From Sphingobacterium lactis (lineage in GTDB: Bacteria; Bacteroidota; Bacteroidia; Sphingobacteriales; Sphingobacteriaceae), in the NCBI RefSeq assembly GCF_011046555.1, contig NZ_CP049246.1, forward strand, positions 1,550,001 through 1,614,000: DNA of 64,000 nucleotides, written 5' to 3'. Below, in pieces: positions 49,893 through 57,859 of this stretch. A program made the translations under genes and the position numbers. Under the pieces are notes generated by a model that searched no databases, was not told where the DNA came from, and saw only the letters and a program-made list of their open reading frames with translations. Within the stretch, counting starts at the first letter, position 1. Each line of letters opens with the position of its first letter.

Positions 49893-50765
49893 TTATTTAG
49901 CTAATTCTTCAGCCATTGCTTTTCCGATTTCAGCAGGGGATTCCACAACGCGGATTCCGCACTCGCGCATGATTGCCATTTTCGCAGCAGCTGTATCATC
50001 AGCACCACCAACGATTGCACCAGCGTGGCCCATACGGCGTCCCGGAGGCGCTGTTTGTCCGGCGATGAAACCAACAACTGGTTTCGTGCCGTTTTCTTTG
50101 ATCCAACGTGCAGCTTCTGCTTCCATGCCACCACCGATTTCACCGATCATGATGATACCTTTGGTTTCTGGGTCGTTCATCAACAACTCAACAGCTTCTT
50201 TTGTCGTTGTACCGATAATAGGGTCTCCACCGATACCGATTGCCGTTGTGATACCTAATCCAGCTTTCACTGTTTGGTCAACCGCTTCGTACGTTAAAGT
50301 ACCTGATTTGGAAACGACACCTACGCTACCTTTTTTGAAGATAAATCCTGGCATGATACCGATTTTTGCTTCTTCTGCCGTGATGATACCTGGACAGTTA
50401 GGACCGATTAAACGAGAGTTTTTGTCGCTCAAGTAAGATTTTACTTGAATCATGTCTTTAGTTGGGATACCTTCAGTGATACAAACGATCAACGCAATAC
50501 CTGCCGCAGCAGCTTCCATGATCGCGTCAGCAGCAAATGCTGGCGGAACAAAAATAATAGATACATTCGCACCGGTAGCATCAACCGCATCTTGAACAGT
50601 GTTGAATACTGGGCGATCTAAGTGTGATTGTCCTCCTTTTCCTGGAGTAACACCACCTACTACGTTTGTACCGTACTCAATCATCTGAGATGCATGATAA
50701 GTACCTTCGTTTCCGGTAAAACCTTGAACGATTACTTTGGAATCTTTATTTACTAATACACTCAT
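49893..50765 (-). CDS. sucD: Succinyl-CoA ligase, alpha subunit
   Basis: The 290-residue protein binds CoA and carries the phosphohistidine of succinyl-CoA synthetase (TCA cycle, succinyl-CoA to succinate with NTP formation). Hallmarks: [66 protein letters not shown] and the active-site His in [12 protein letters not shown]. Length is normal. sucC is not in this window. Confidence 0.97.
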   Translation of the reverse strand: MSVLVNKDSKVIVQGFTGNEGTYHASQMIEYGTNVVGGVTPGKGGQSHLDRPVFNTVQDAVDATGANVSIIFVPPAFAADAIMEAAAAGIALIVCITEGIPTKDMIQVKSYLSDKNSRLIGPNCPGIITAEEAKIGIMPGFIFKKGSVGVVSKSGTLTYEAVDQTVKAGLGITTAIGIGGDPIIGTTTKEAVELLMNDPETKGIIMIGEIGGGMEAEAARWIKENGTKPVVGFIAGQTAPPGRRMGHAGAIVGGADDTAAAKMAIMRECGIRVVESPAEIGKAMAEELAK

Positions 50766-50786
50766 TTTTTCTTATTTTTTGCAACG

Positions 50787-50794
50787 CAAATCTA
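50787..50794 (-). promoter_or_regulatory. -7 box of sucD
   Basis: On the minus strand TAGATTTG matches TAnnTTTG; a T-rich TTTT lies 19 bases upstream. The start codon is 21 bases downstream. Confidence 0.55.
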
Positions 50795-50838
50795 CTATTT
50801 TGATATGACTTCTAAAAATCAGAGACGTAGGTATTTTG

Positions 50839-51378
50839 TTATTTTTTAATAAACTTTGTTTTGTTTACCAAATCCCACAAAACAATGCCCATTGTTACGG
50901 AAACATTAAAGGAGTGCTTGGTGCCAAATTGCGGGATTTCTAGCGTAAGATCCGACGCCGCTATAACGTCCTCATCTACGCCATGGACTTCATTTCCGAA
51001 TACCAATGCATATTTCTTGCTGCTGTCCGGTTGGAAGGTTTCCAAGGATACACTGTTGCTGGTCTGCTCCACACTGATGATTTCATAGCCTTCCTCCTTC
51101 AACTGGGCAATCGCTTCGACACTATCCTTTACATGGCTCCAGGCCACGGATTGGGTAGCGCCAAGGGCAGTTTTCTCAATCTCCCGGTGTGGGGGTGTTG
51201 CAGTAATGCCACAGAGAACAATCTTTTCGATGGCAAAGGCATCACCTGTCCGAAAAGAGGAACCTACGTTGTGCATGCTGCGTACGTTGTCCAGAACCAA
51301 CGCAATCGGCGTTTTATCCTGCGTTTTGAAAGTTTCTACATCAACTCGGTTCAGTTGATCCATCGATAATTTCTGCAT
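50839..51378 (-). CDS. SpoU/TrmH family RNA 2'-O-methyltransferase
   Basis: About 179 residues of a SPOUT-fold methyltransferase: IALVLDNVRSMHNVGSSFRTGDAFAIEKIVLCGITATPPHREI (motif 1 with N and R), ALVFGNEVHGVDEDVI (motif 2) and LEIPQFGTKHSFNVSVTMGIVLWDL (motif 3). It methylates ribose in tRNA or rRNA using S-adenosylmethionine. The first ATG, 51378, lies only 3 bases after a -7 box, so the true start may be ATG 51363 (MDQLNRVD). An opening further upstream to 51465 is rejected. Divergent from rpsT. Confidence 0.9.
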   Translation of the reverse strand: MQKLSMDQLNRVDVETFKTQDKTPIALVLDNVRSMHNVGSSFRTGDAFAIEKIVLCGITATPPHREIEKTALGATQSVAWSHVKDSVEAIAQLKEEGYEIISVEQTSNSVSLETFQPDSSKKYALVFGNEVHGVDEDVIAASDLTLEIPQFGTKHSFNVSVTMGIVLWDLVNKTKFIKK

Positions 51379-51381
51379 ATG

Positions 51382-51389
51382 CAAAGATA
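51382..51389 (-). promoter_or_regulatory. -7 box of the RNA methyltransferase gene
   Basis: TATCTTTG on the minus strand ends 3 bases before ATG 51378, which argues for the internal ATG 51363 or for a leaderless message. Confidence 0.55.
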
Positions 51390-51414
51390 AACAATTCGAA
51401 ATATTAAAAATGTT

Positions 51415-51445
51415 TTTGAATATTGGTTTTTGTATGTTATTTTTG
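51415..51445 (+). promoter_or_regulatory. rpsT promoter
   Basis: TTTG (51415-51418), exactly 19 bases, TATTTTTG (51438-51445): a full Bacteroidota promoter. The leader to ATG 51497 is about 45 bases. Confidence 0.8.
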
Positions 51446-51496
51446 CAGTCCGAAATTAAGAACAAAAAAGATTTAAAATTATTATAGCTAAGAGAA

Positions 51497-51751
51497 ATGG
51501 CAAATCATAAATCGTCGATCAAAAGAATTAGAGCAAACGCTGCGAAGCGTCTAAGAAACCGTTACCAAGCGAAAACTACACGTAACGCAATCAAGAAATT
51601 ACGTAACACTACTTCTGCGGAAGAAGCTAAAGAATTATTGCCACGCGTGGTATCTATGCTTGATCGTCTTGCAAAGAAGAACGTTATCCACAAGAAAAAA
51701 GCGTCTAACAACAAGTCTAAATTGACTAAATTCGTTAACAAGTTAGCGTAA
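51497..51751 (+). CDS. rpsT: 30S ribosomal protein S20
   Basis: The 84-residue, Lys/Arg-rich protein begins [21 protein letters not shown] and contains [12 protein letters not shown] and [28 protein letters not shown], the S20 signature. It binds 16S rRNA early in 30S assembly. Monocistronic with a clean promoter and terminator. Confidence 0.97.
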   Translation: MANHKSSIKRIRANAAKRLRNRYQAKTTRNAIKKLRNTTSAEEAKELLPRVVSMLDRLAKKNVIHKKKASNNKSKLTKFVNKLA

Positions 51752-51776
51752 GTTTAGCTTTTTCCTGAAAATATGT

Positions 51777-51805
51777 AGGGGATGTTTTTTAACATCCCCT
51801 TTCTT
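51777..51805 (+). terminator. rpsT terminator
   Basis: AGGGGATGTT (51777-51786) pairs with AACATCCCCT (51791-51800) around TTTT, then TTCTTG. Confidence 0.85.
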
Positions 51806-51909
51806 GTTTGGTGTCCAGTCATCTTATGTTCGCTCGACTAGTTTCTTTGGAATTATATTCCAATCCAGGTTTAAAGATGTAGATGAACATGGAATGGTTA
51901 CCAACGAAA

Positions 51910-51970
51910 TTGCCCCGATGCTTACGCTGCAGGTGCATTGACGCAACCTGAACCGTAATCATCGGGGCAA
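51910..51970. other. 61-base two-tier stem-loop between rpsT and the DUF1080 gene
   Basis: TTGCCCCGATG (51910-51920) pairs perfectly with CATCGGGGCAA (51960-51970); inside, CAGGTGC (51930-51936) pairs with GCAACCTG (51943-51950) with one bulge. No T run follows on either strand, so it is not an ordinary terminator. It may be a small structured RNA or a repeat element. Confidence 0.55.
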
Positions 51971-52036
51971 TACTATTTAATCTCTTATTTATGGAAGTGG
52001 GAGCGAAAGTGAATTACTGGCTAACCACTTTGGGGA

Positions 52037-52891
52037 TTATCTCTTCAAAATGGTATTCACCACCTCAGTCAATTTCCCTTCATTTTCTTTGTACGCCGAT
52101 AGGTCGTATAATTCCACCTTCCTGAAATCGATCGGATGGCTTTCACTCTGCAGGTAGATGTAACCTTCCTTCAGCAGTTTGCCATCTTCTTTTTGCTTCG
52201 GATCTACGGGGCCAACATTTGCTCCGCCAATCTGCGGTTTATTATATTCCAGTACCACTTCACCTTCTACTATATGTTGGATCAAGGAATCTCCCAGCAC
52301 CAGGAAATCCGCGGTTACCCATTGGTCGCCATGGTAGGTCTTCGATTTTGAACTTAGGCAGTGTGGGGTGAAGAGTTTATCCTTAATCACCACATTCGTG
52401 CCCGGTGTACATAAATTGGATGTCGTACGTTCATTCTTGCCATCTCCGCCCAACAACTGGCCCTCAATGGAAATCGGGAAATCCTGATCCTTTAACATGG
52501 TCTTGGGATCCTGTCCATGCAACATGGCTCCGCTATTGCTCCAAGCCCAGCCTTCACCACCCTTGGTCTGTTCGCCGACAAAGCGGTACTCCAAGCGGAG
52601 GATATAATAGCCGTAAGGCTTATTGAATGCCAAGTGACCATATTGTTGATTGAAATCATCATAACCATCATAACGCACCTTCAGGAGCCCATCCTCCACA
52701 CGGAAAGTGTTTGCATAGTTGTCGCCTACCTCGTGCAAGCGGATCTTTGGCGTCCAGTCCTTGATATCCTTCCCATTGAACAGTTGGATCGGCTTGGGCG
52801 CTTCAGGCGCTTTAGTAGCGACCTGTGAAGTTGCAGAGCACGAGAATAAGGTGCCTAGGATGAGTGTGGCAATTGCTGATTTGATTTTCAT
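52037..52891 (-). CDS. DUF1080 (3-keto-disaccharide hydrolase) lipoprotein
   Basis: From ATG 52891 the 284-residue protein has a lipoprotein signal (LILGTLFSCSA) and a DUF1080 domain: IQLFNGKDIKDWTPKI, FRVEDGLLKVRYDGYDDFNQQYGHLAFNKPYGYYILRLEYRF, GWAWSNSGAMLHGQDP, FPISIEGQLLGG and the C-terminal GYIYLQSESHPIDFRKVELYDLS. DUF1080 proteins are concanavalin-like; some act as 3-keto-glycoside hydrolases. The substrate is unknown. Longer starts at 52897 or 52936 overlap the neighbouring regulator gene or add residues before the signal. Confidence 0.88.
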   Translation of the reverse strand: MKIKSAIATLILGTLFSCSATSQVATKAPEAPKPIQLFNGKDIKDWTPKIRLHEVGDNYANTFRVEDGLLKVRYDGYDDFNQQYGHLAFNKPYGYYILRLEYRFVGEQTKGGEGWAWSNSGAMLHGQDPKTMLKDQDFPISIEGQLLGGDGKNERTTSNLCTPGTNVVIKDKLFTPHCLSSKSKTYHGDQWVTADFLVLGDSLIQHIVEGEVVLEYNKPQIGGANVGPVDPKQKEDGKLLKEGYIYLQSESHPIDFRKVELYDLSAYKENEGKLTEVVNTILKR

Positions 52892-52901
52892 ATACATAGG
52901 T

Positions 52902-53711
52902 TTAGAGAAGTAAATTACGGTTCTTAACATATTCACTCGGGCGGACTCCGATCACTTTGTTAAAGGTGTTGCTAAACGTTGGTAGGCTATTGTACCCTAC
53001 CCGTAACGCCACCTCGTTCACACTTAGCTTATCGTCAAGCAACAGTTTCAGGGAAGTCAGCATCCGCAATATGGTGAAGTATTGGATGTAGGACATGGCC
53101 AATTCTTTTTGGAATAACCGTGCCAATGTCCGTTCAGAAATATCGAAATGCTCTGCCAAGCTCTTGAAACTGATGTTCTCGGCGATGTTCTGCTCGAGGT
53201 AGGTGATAATCTGTTTCAGTTTTTCATTCTTCGGATACGGGAGAGCCAAAGGCAATTCCGTTTGGGAAAGCTCCGGCAGGATCAGTTTAAATGCTTTCGC
53301 AATGGAATAGCGCGGTTCTTCCTCCGGGAAAATATTGCCGTTCCAGCGGTTGGTGAACATAATCAGTTCGATCAATAGATCGTTCACCGGGTAGATGTTC
53401 ACTTTATCGAAGAATGCCGTATCGGTACTGTATTTCGGGAAGTACAGATTTCGCATCACGACCTCTGGACTGCTGGGGTGGATACTGTGCTTGACATGTG
53501 GAGGAATCCAAATGTAATGCCTTGCAGGTAAAAAATACGATTTCTCTGCCGTTTTCAGGAAGACCACACCGCCCTCAGTATATAGGAATTGGCCCTTTTC
53601 ATGTGAATGCTCGGTGACAGATTCGCCCATCACAGCATGATGACAGTAGATACTGTTGGCATACGTATCTACCTCTGTCATATAATATTTGTCAATATAT
53701 TCCTTTTGCAT
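52902..53711 (-). CDS. AraC-family regulator with cupin sensor domain
   Basis: The 269-residue protein has an N-terminal cupin-like AraC-binding domain (HAVMGESVTEHSHEKGQFLYTEGG, ARHYIWIPPHVKHSIHPS) and a C-terminal AraC double helix-turn-helix (ITYLEQNIAENISFKSLAEHFDISERTLARLFQKEL, SVNEVALRVGYNSLPTFSNTFNKVIGVRPSEY). It lies 10 bases upstream of the DUF1080 gene on the same strand and may be co-transcribed with it. The family senses small ligands such as sugars. Confidence 0.9.
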   Translation of the reverse strand: MQKEYIDKYYMTEVDTYANSIYCHHAVMGESVTEHSHEKGQFLYTEGGVVFLKTAEKSYFLPARHYIWIPPHVKHSIHPSSPEVVMRNLYFPKYSTDTAFFDKVNIYPVNDLLIELIMFTNRWNGNIFPEEEPRYSIAKAFKLILPELSQTELPLALPYPKNEKLKQIITYLEQNIAENISFKSLAEHFDISERTLARLFQKELAMSYIQYFTILRMLTSLKLLLDDKLSVNEVALRVGYNSLPTFSNTFNKVIGVRPSEYVKNRNLLL

Positions 53712-53947
53712 TCAGATTAAGGAGTTAATGAGGCATAAATTTCCTGTTTTTTATTGATAAAAGCAAAGACTACAGGGGCATAACAAGCATTTATTAGCCT
53801 GTTCAAACCTTTATTTTTCCCATTCAGGCTAAATTTTCCAATTACCTCATATCAAGAGTAGGGATAAACTGGTTTAATCTCTTAAATTTACTGTGGATAT
53901 TTTCCTGGAGAGGGGATGGTGCTGGATTTGAAGTGGAAACGGGATGT

Positions 53948-53989
53948 AAGTAACCGGTTACTTTTATTTTTGGGGTAAAAAGTAACTGG
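53948..53989. promoter_or_regulatory. Palindromic operator and half-site before the CoA transferase gene
   Basis: AAGTAACCGGTTACTT (53948-53963) is a perfect 16-base palindrome; a diverged half-copy AAGTAACTGG follows at 53980-53989, 32 bases from start to start (about three helical turns). The palindrome ends just before the -7 box TATTTTTG (53965-53972) and so would cover the promoter, as a repressor site would. Confidence 0.6.
53965..53972 (+). promoter_or_regulatory. -7 box of the CoA transferase gene
   Basis: TATTTTTG matches TAnnTTTG; no TTTG at the -33 position, which is next to the palindrome. Confidence 0.5.
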
Positions 53990-54068
53990 CGATTATGGAT
54001 AATTTATTAACTAAAATATTGATTAATATTGCCCACTCTCTTTAGGAGATTTAAAATTTGATATCGTT

Positions 54069-55559
54069 ATGATGGACAGAATACGCCTAGAAAGACTTAA
54101 GGAAAAAGTAATGACTGCCGAAGAGGCGGTGAAGTTGATTGAAGATGGCATGGTAGTAGGCTCCAGTGGATTTACCAAGGCTGGAGATAGCAAGGTGGTC
54201 CTTCCGGCACTTGCGGACTACGCAAAACAGGAAAATATAAAGATTACCCTGATGAGTGGGGCTTCCCTGGGTCATGGTACCGATGGGAAATTGGCTGAAG
54301 CCGGTGCGCTGAAGAAAAGGATGCCTTTTCAGGTCGACCCTATTCTAAGGAGCAAAATAAACAGCGGCGAAGTATTGTTTATCGATCAGCACCTGAGCGA
54401 GAGTGCTGAATTGCTGCACAACAAAAACCTTCCAGATGTAGATATTGCCGTGCTGGAGGTCGCTTACATCGACCGCGATGGCAGTATTGTTCCGACGACC
54501 TCCGTTGGTAATTCTGTAACCTTTGCCGCCTTAGCGAAAAAGGTGATCCTGGAGATCAATACCTCCGTACATGAAAATGTGTATGGGATCCATGATATCT
54601 ATCAAGCGGAAGATTATCCACATCGGAATGTAATTCCTATCGTAGCGCCTTGGAATAAAATCGGACGTAAAACCATCCCGTTGAATCCGGATAAGGTTGC
54701 AGCGATCGTCTTTACGAACGTACAGGATAGCCCGGCCGATATTGCACCTCCTGATGAGAAAACTACGAATATTGCGAAGCACATCTTGCATTTCTTCGAA
54801 GAAGAGGTGCGATTGGGTCACTTGTCAGATCGTTTGTTGCCTATACAGGCGGGTATCGGAAAGGTTGCGAATGCGGTTCTAACAGGTTTCCTGCACAGTA
54901 ATTTTTATGACCTGACCATGTTCTCCGAAGTACTTCAGGATTCGGCCTTTGACCTTATGGACGCCGGTAAATTGAGCTTCGCTTCGGCGTCTTCAGTAAC
55001 CGTCTCTAAGGAATGCTATGACGGGGTCTTCAACAACCTGCAGCAATATAGGGATCGCTTTGTCCTGCGTCCACAGAACATTTCCAATACGCCGGGACTT
55101 ATCCGTCGTTTGGGTATTATCGCGATCAATACAGCGATTGAGTTTGATATCTATGGAAATGTCAATTCCACCCACATTGGGGGAACCAAGATCATGAACG
55201 GTATCGGCGGTTCCGGCGACTTCGCCAGAAATGCCTATTTAAGTATCTTCGTGACCCAGGCGGCATCCAAGGACAATAAGATTTCACATATCCTTCCGAT
55301 GGTTTCCCATACCGACCATACGGAACATGATGTCGATATTTTGGTTACCGATATCGGTCTGGCGGATCTACGAGGTTTGGCACCACGCGAACGTGCGCAG
55401 AAGATCATCGATAATTGTGTGCATCCGGACTACCGCGGGGAGCTGCAATCCTATTTCGACCGTGCCTGCGAACGTGGCGGCCATACACCACATCTGTTGG
55501 AGGAAGCATTCAGTTGGCATATTCGTTTCAATGAAACGGGGAGCATGAAAAAAGCTTAA
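54069..55559 (+). CDS. Succinyl-CoA:acetate CoA-transferase / acetyl-CoA hydrolase
   Basis: The 496-residue protein belongs to the Cat1/AarC family that moves CoA between succinate and acetate. Family segments: GMVVGSSGFTKAGDSKVVLPALA, VDIAVLEVAYIDRDGSIVPTTSVGNS, PIQAGIGKVANAVLTGF, MFSEVLQDSAFDLMDAGKLSFASASS, NTAIEFDIYGNVNSTHIGGTKIMNGIGGSGDF and DIGLADLRGLAPRERAQKIIDNCVHPDY. Glu287 in FSEVLQDS is the best candidate for the catalytic Glu (AarC Glu294, from memory). Start could be ATG 54069 or 54072. Together with sucD nearby it fits acetate/succinate metabolism. Confidence 0.9.
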   Translation: MMDRIRLERLKEKVMTAEEAVKLIEDGMVVGSSGFTKAGDSKVVLPALADYAKQENIKITLMSGASLGHGTDGKLAEAGALKKRMPFQVDPILRSKINSGEVLFIDQHLSESAELLHNKNLPDVDIAVLEVAYIDRDGSIVPTTSVGNSVTFAALAKKVILEINTSVHENVYGIHDIYQAEDYPHRNVIPIVAPWNKIGRKTIPLNPDKVAAIVFTNVQDSPADIAPPDEKTTNIAKHILHFFEEEVRLGHLSDRLLPIQAGIGKVANAVLTGFLHSNFYDLTMFSEVLQDSAFDLMDAGKLSFASASSVTVSKECYDGVFNNLQQYRDRFVLRPQNISNTPGLIRRLGIIAINTAIEFDIYGNVNSTHIGGTKIMNGIGGSGDFARNAYLSIFVTQAASKDNKISHILPMVSHTDHTEHDVDILVTDIGLADLRGLAPRERAQKIIDNCVHPDYRGELQSYFDRACERGGHTPHLLEEAFSWHIRFNETGSMKKA

Positions 55560-55584
55560 TATTTATTTTTCTTATTTAAATTGC

Positions 55585-55617
55585 AAAAAGCTTAGGGGTG
55601 ACCCTAAGCTTTTTTTA
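55585..55617. terminator. Bidirectional terminator
   Basis: AAAAAGCTTAGGG (55585-55597) pairs with CCCTAAGCTTTTT (55602-55614) around GTGA with T run, serving the CoA transferase and the convergent barrel gene. A second hairpin (AAAGGGCTAT/ATAGCCCTTT, 55622-55656) follows. Confidence 0.88.
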
Positions 55618-55672
55618 TGCGAAAGGGCTATCTTCCTTTCGGAAAATAGCCCTTTACAGATCGAATATAAAA

Positions 55673-56260
55673 TTATCTATTTCTTCCTGGCAAGTAGATC
55701 TGGAAACCTACGGCCACACCCAATCCCGATTGTTTATCAGATTGTGCGTTGATGTTCGCTTTGGAATAGTTGTAACCCGCTGTTACTTCCAACGCTACTG
55801 TTTGCGTAATGAAGTGTGCATAACCGGCATTTAAACCTAAGTTTAATGCCACATCGTCACCGGCAGAACTACCACCGATACCGATATCGCCCTGTCCGAA
55901 GAAACGGCCCGTTGCACTCGCTCCTCCTGGGAAGTAATAACGTACGAATGGTGCAATACCATATCCCCATACATTATCGGCGTCTGCATCCGATGTCCTA
56001 AATCCCAAATTCGCCTGTGCACCGATCGCGACACCATCCGAGATAAAATATCCCGCTCTTGGGTTCACCTGGATATTGAAAGATTCAGATTCAAAGCTAT
56101 AACCTAAACTTCCAATGGATCCACCAACCATCCAGTTGCCCTGTTTGATAGGCTCCATACCAACATCTGCTGAGGATTGCGGCACGGTATTGATTTGTTG
56201 AGCTGAACTATACGTTAAGCAGCCTGCTGTTAAAGCTAAAGTTAGTAGTAAATTTTTCAT
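55673..56260 (-). CDS. Small outer membrane beta-barrel protein
   Basis: The 195-residue protein has a signal peptide (LALTAGCLTYSSAQ) and eight-strand barrel character: NWMVGGSIGSLGYSFESESF, INVQVNPRAGYFISDGVAIGAQANLGFR, WGYGIAPFVRYYFPGG, AGYAHFITQTVALEVTAGYNYS, ending VGFQIYLPGR. It fits the OmpA/OmpW-like small barrel group (OMP_b-brl). Transported solute or role is unknown. Confidence 0.85.
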   Translation of the reverse strand: MKNLLLTLALTAGCLTYSSAQQINTVPQSSADVGMEPIKQGNWMVGGSIGSLGYSFESESFNIQVNPRAGYFISDGVAIGAQANLGFRTSDADADNVWGYGIAPFVRYYFPGGASATGRFFGQGDIGIGGSSAGDDVALNLGLNAGYAHFITQTVALEVTAGYNYSKANINAQSDKQSGLGVAVGFQIYLPGRNR

Positions 56261-56331
56261 GTTATTTCTTGTTTATTATTTGAATAACAAAAAAACCTTA
56301 AAAATGTTTCATTTTTAACATATTATATAGA

Positions 56332-56367
56332 CGAAAAACCCCAAGATCCGATGACGGTTTGGGGTTG
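56332..56367 (-). terminator. Terminator of the aroK operon
   Basis: On the minus strand AACCCCAA pairs with TTGGGGTT (56366-56359 with 56044+300 equivalent positions 56344-56337) around a 14-base loop, followed by TTTTT. It lies just after the GDPD stop. Confidence 0.7.
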
Positions 56368-56392
56368 TAAATGATTTTATTTTCGTATTCCG

Positions 56393-57346
56393 CTAATGGA
56401 TATACGGAGACGTAATATTGCGTTTCTGAATATAGAAGTCCAATGCTTTCTGCGCTTCAAACGGTCTATCGGTAGATAGGATATCAGCGCCATTCACGAT
56501 ATAATCTGCATAGACTTGGTAGCCGGCACGCTCGGCAGCACGGTCCAAGTTACCAATCGTGCCGAGAATGGATTTTATGCCATGCTGGCGCAACAGCGAA
56601 TAGGTAGAGGAATCGGGTTGCCGTGTTCCTACAAATGCAACTAAGCGATTGTCCGGGATGCCAAGGTCATTCAGGCGGGTCAGGTCATCCGATTTCCTGA
56701 TGGAAGCTGAGATCATCAGATCCGGAGCCAGCTTATTGACAACTTCTGCCTGGTTTGCGGAATAGGTAATAATGATGCTATTTGATTCTGCTTTGGTTTT
56801 GCGGATGGCCTCGATTACTTTTTCGTAAGTTACAGATTTCTTGACGTCCAACGTATAGATCACACGTCCGATTCCCCAAGTTAGGGCTTCTTCGAGCGTA
56901 GGGATCTTATAACGCGTTTCTTCGCCATCGATATCTTTCAGGTGTAATTCCAATAATTCAGCGTAGGTCTTTTTTGATAACTTTCCTTTCCCTGTTGTCG
57001 TCCGATCCAACGTCTCATCATGCATTAGGACAAGGACGGAATCTTTGGTCATGGCGATATCACATTCGATGATCGCTGGCATCTTACTGGCAACTTCAGC
57101 AAATGTCTGAATGGCATTCTCGGGAAATCCTTTACCTGGACCGCCTCGGTGCGCACTGACCAAAGGGTAGGAGCCTTCCGCATAGGTCAGGAATTCGTAC
57201 AGTTCATCCACAGTCTTTAATTTAAAGACCTCATCCACCTGAGGAACCTCTTCTACGGCATTGCCCGTACTGGTTCGGAAACAGGAAAAACTGAGGATGC
57301 TCCCGAACAATAGCAATAAGCAGGAGATGGAAATGTTTTTATTCAT
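56393..57346 (-). CDS. Glycerophosphodiester phosphodiesterase family lipoprotein
   Basis: The 317-residue protein has a probable lipoprotein signal (LLLFGSILSFSCFR) and a GDPD barrel: PLVSAHRGGPGKGFPENAIQTFAEV with the catalytic His, IIECDIAMTKDSVLVLMHDETLDRTTTGKGKL with the metal ligands Glu, Asp and the second His, and GIKSILGTIGNLDRAAERAG. It should cleave glycerophosphodiesters to glycerol-3-phosphate and an alcohol outside the cytoplasm. It follows aroK by 6 bases. Confidence 0.92.
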   Translation of the reverse strand: MNKNISISCLLLLFGSILSFSCFRTSTGNAVEEVPQVDEVFKLKTVDELYEFLTYAEGSYPLVSAHRGGPGKGFPENAIQTFAEVASKMPAIIECDIAMTKDSVLVLMHDETLDRTTTGKGKLSKKTYAELLELHLKDIDGEETRYKIPTLEEALTWGIGRVIYTLDVKKSVTYEKVIEAIRKTKAESNSIIITYSANQAEVVNKLAPDLMISASIRKSDDLTRLNDLGIPDNRLVAFVGTRQPDSSTYSLLRQHGIKSILGTIGNLDRAAERAGYQVYADYIVNGADILSTDRPFEAQKALDFYIQKRNITSPYIH

Positions 57347-57352
57347 GGAATA

Positions 57353-57859
57353 TTATCTTTTTAATAAGTTCACCAATTCTTCGAGTGGGGTGTTGATCTG
57401 GTCGACGATGATGCTGGAACGTTCATAAAATGGTGCCCGTTCTGCCAGTTTGGTTTCAATGAAAGCCAAAAGGTCGTCACCGGTCATTCCCTTGAGCCCT
57501 GGTCTTTTGTTGACATCTGAATTGCTCAACCGGTTCCAGAGCGATTTGGGGCTGTGCTTCAGGTAAAGGACGGTACCATGCTCGAGTAGCCAATCCATAT
57601 TGTCGAAATAGCAAGGGGTCCCACCTCCAGTGGAGATAACGCCTGTTTTTCCGAGCTGTTGCTGCATAATTTCGCGCTCTACCGTGCGAAAGCGATCCTC
57701 GCCGTGCAGGGCAAAGTATTCCGGGATACTCATCCCGATGTGCTTCACGATCTCGTGGTCCAGATCAAGAAAGGGAAGTCCCATGGCGTTCGCCAGTTTC
57801 TTACCCCAAGTTGTCTTTCCACTCCCCATAAAGCCAACAAGAAAAATCGGTCGCTCCAT
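57353..57859 (-). CDS. aroK: Shikimate kinase
   Basis: The 168-residue protein phosphorylates shikimate in aromatic amino acid synthesis. Walker A GFMGSGKTTWGKKLA near residue 8, the DLDHEIVKHIG shikimate-binding segment with Asp, FRTVEREIM with Arg, and ISTGGGTPCY are all present. Its start overlaps the stop of the upstream BT_3928-like gene by one base (TAATG). Confidence 0.96.
   Translation of the reverse strand: MERPIFLVGFMGSGKTTWGKKLANAMGLPFLDLDHEIVKHIGMSIPEYFALHGEDRFRTVEREIMQQQLGKTGVISTGGGTPCYFDNMDWLLEHGTVLYLKHSPKSLWNRLSNSDVNKRPGLKGMTGDDLLAFIETKLAERAPFYERSSIIVDQINTPLEELVNLLKR

Larger units (their letters stand above)
53712..54068. other. Divergent intergenic region with operator-like palindrome
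   Basis: This 357-base AT-rich region holds the palindrome and -7 box described at 53948-53989. The rest shows no gene. Confidence 0.5.
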
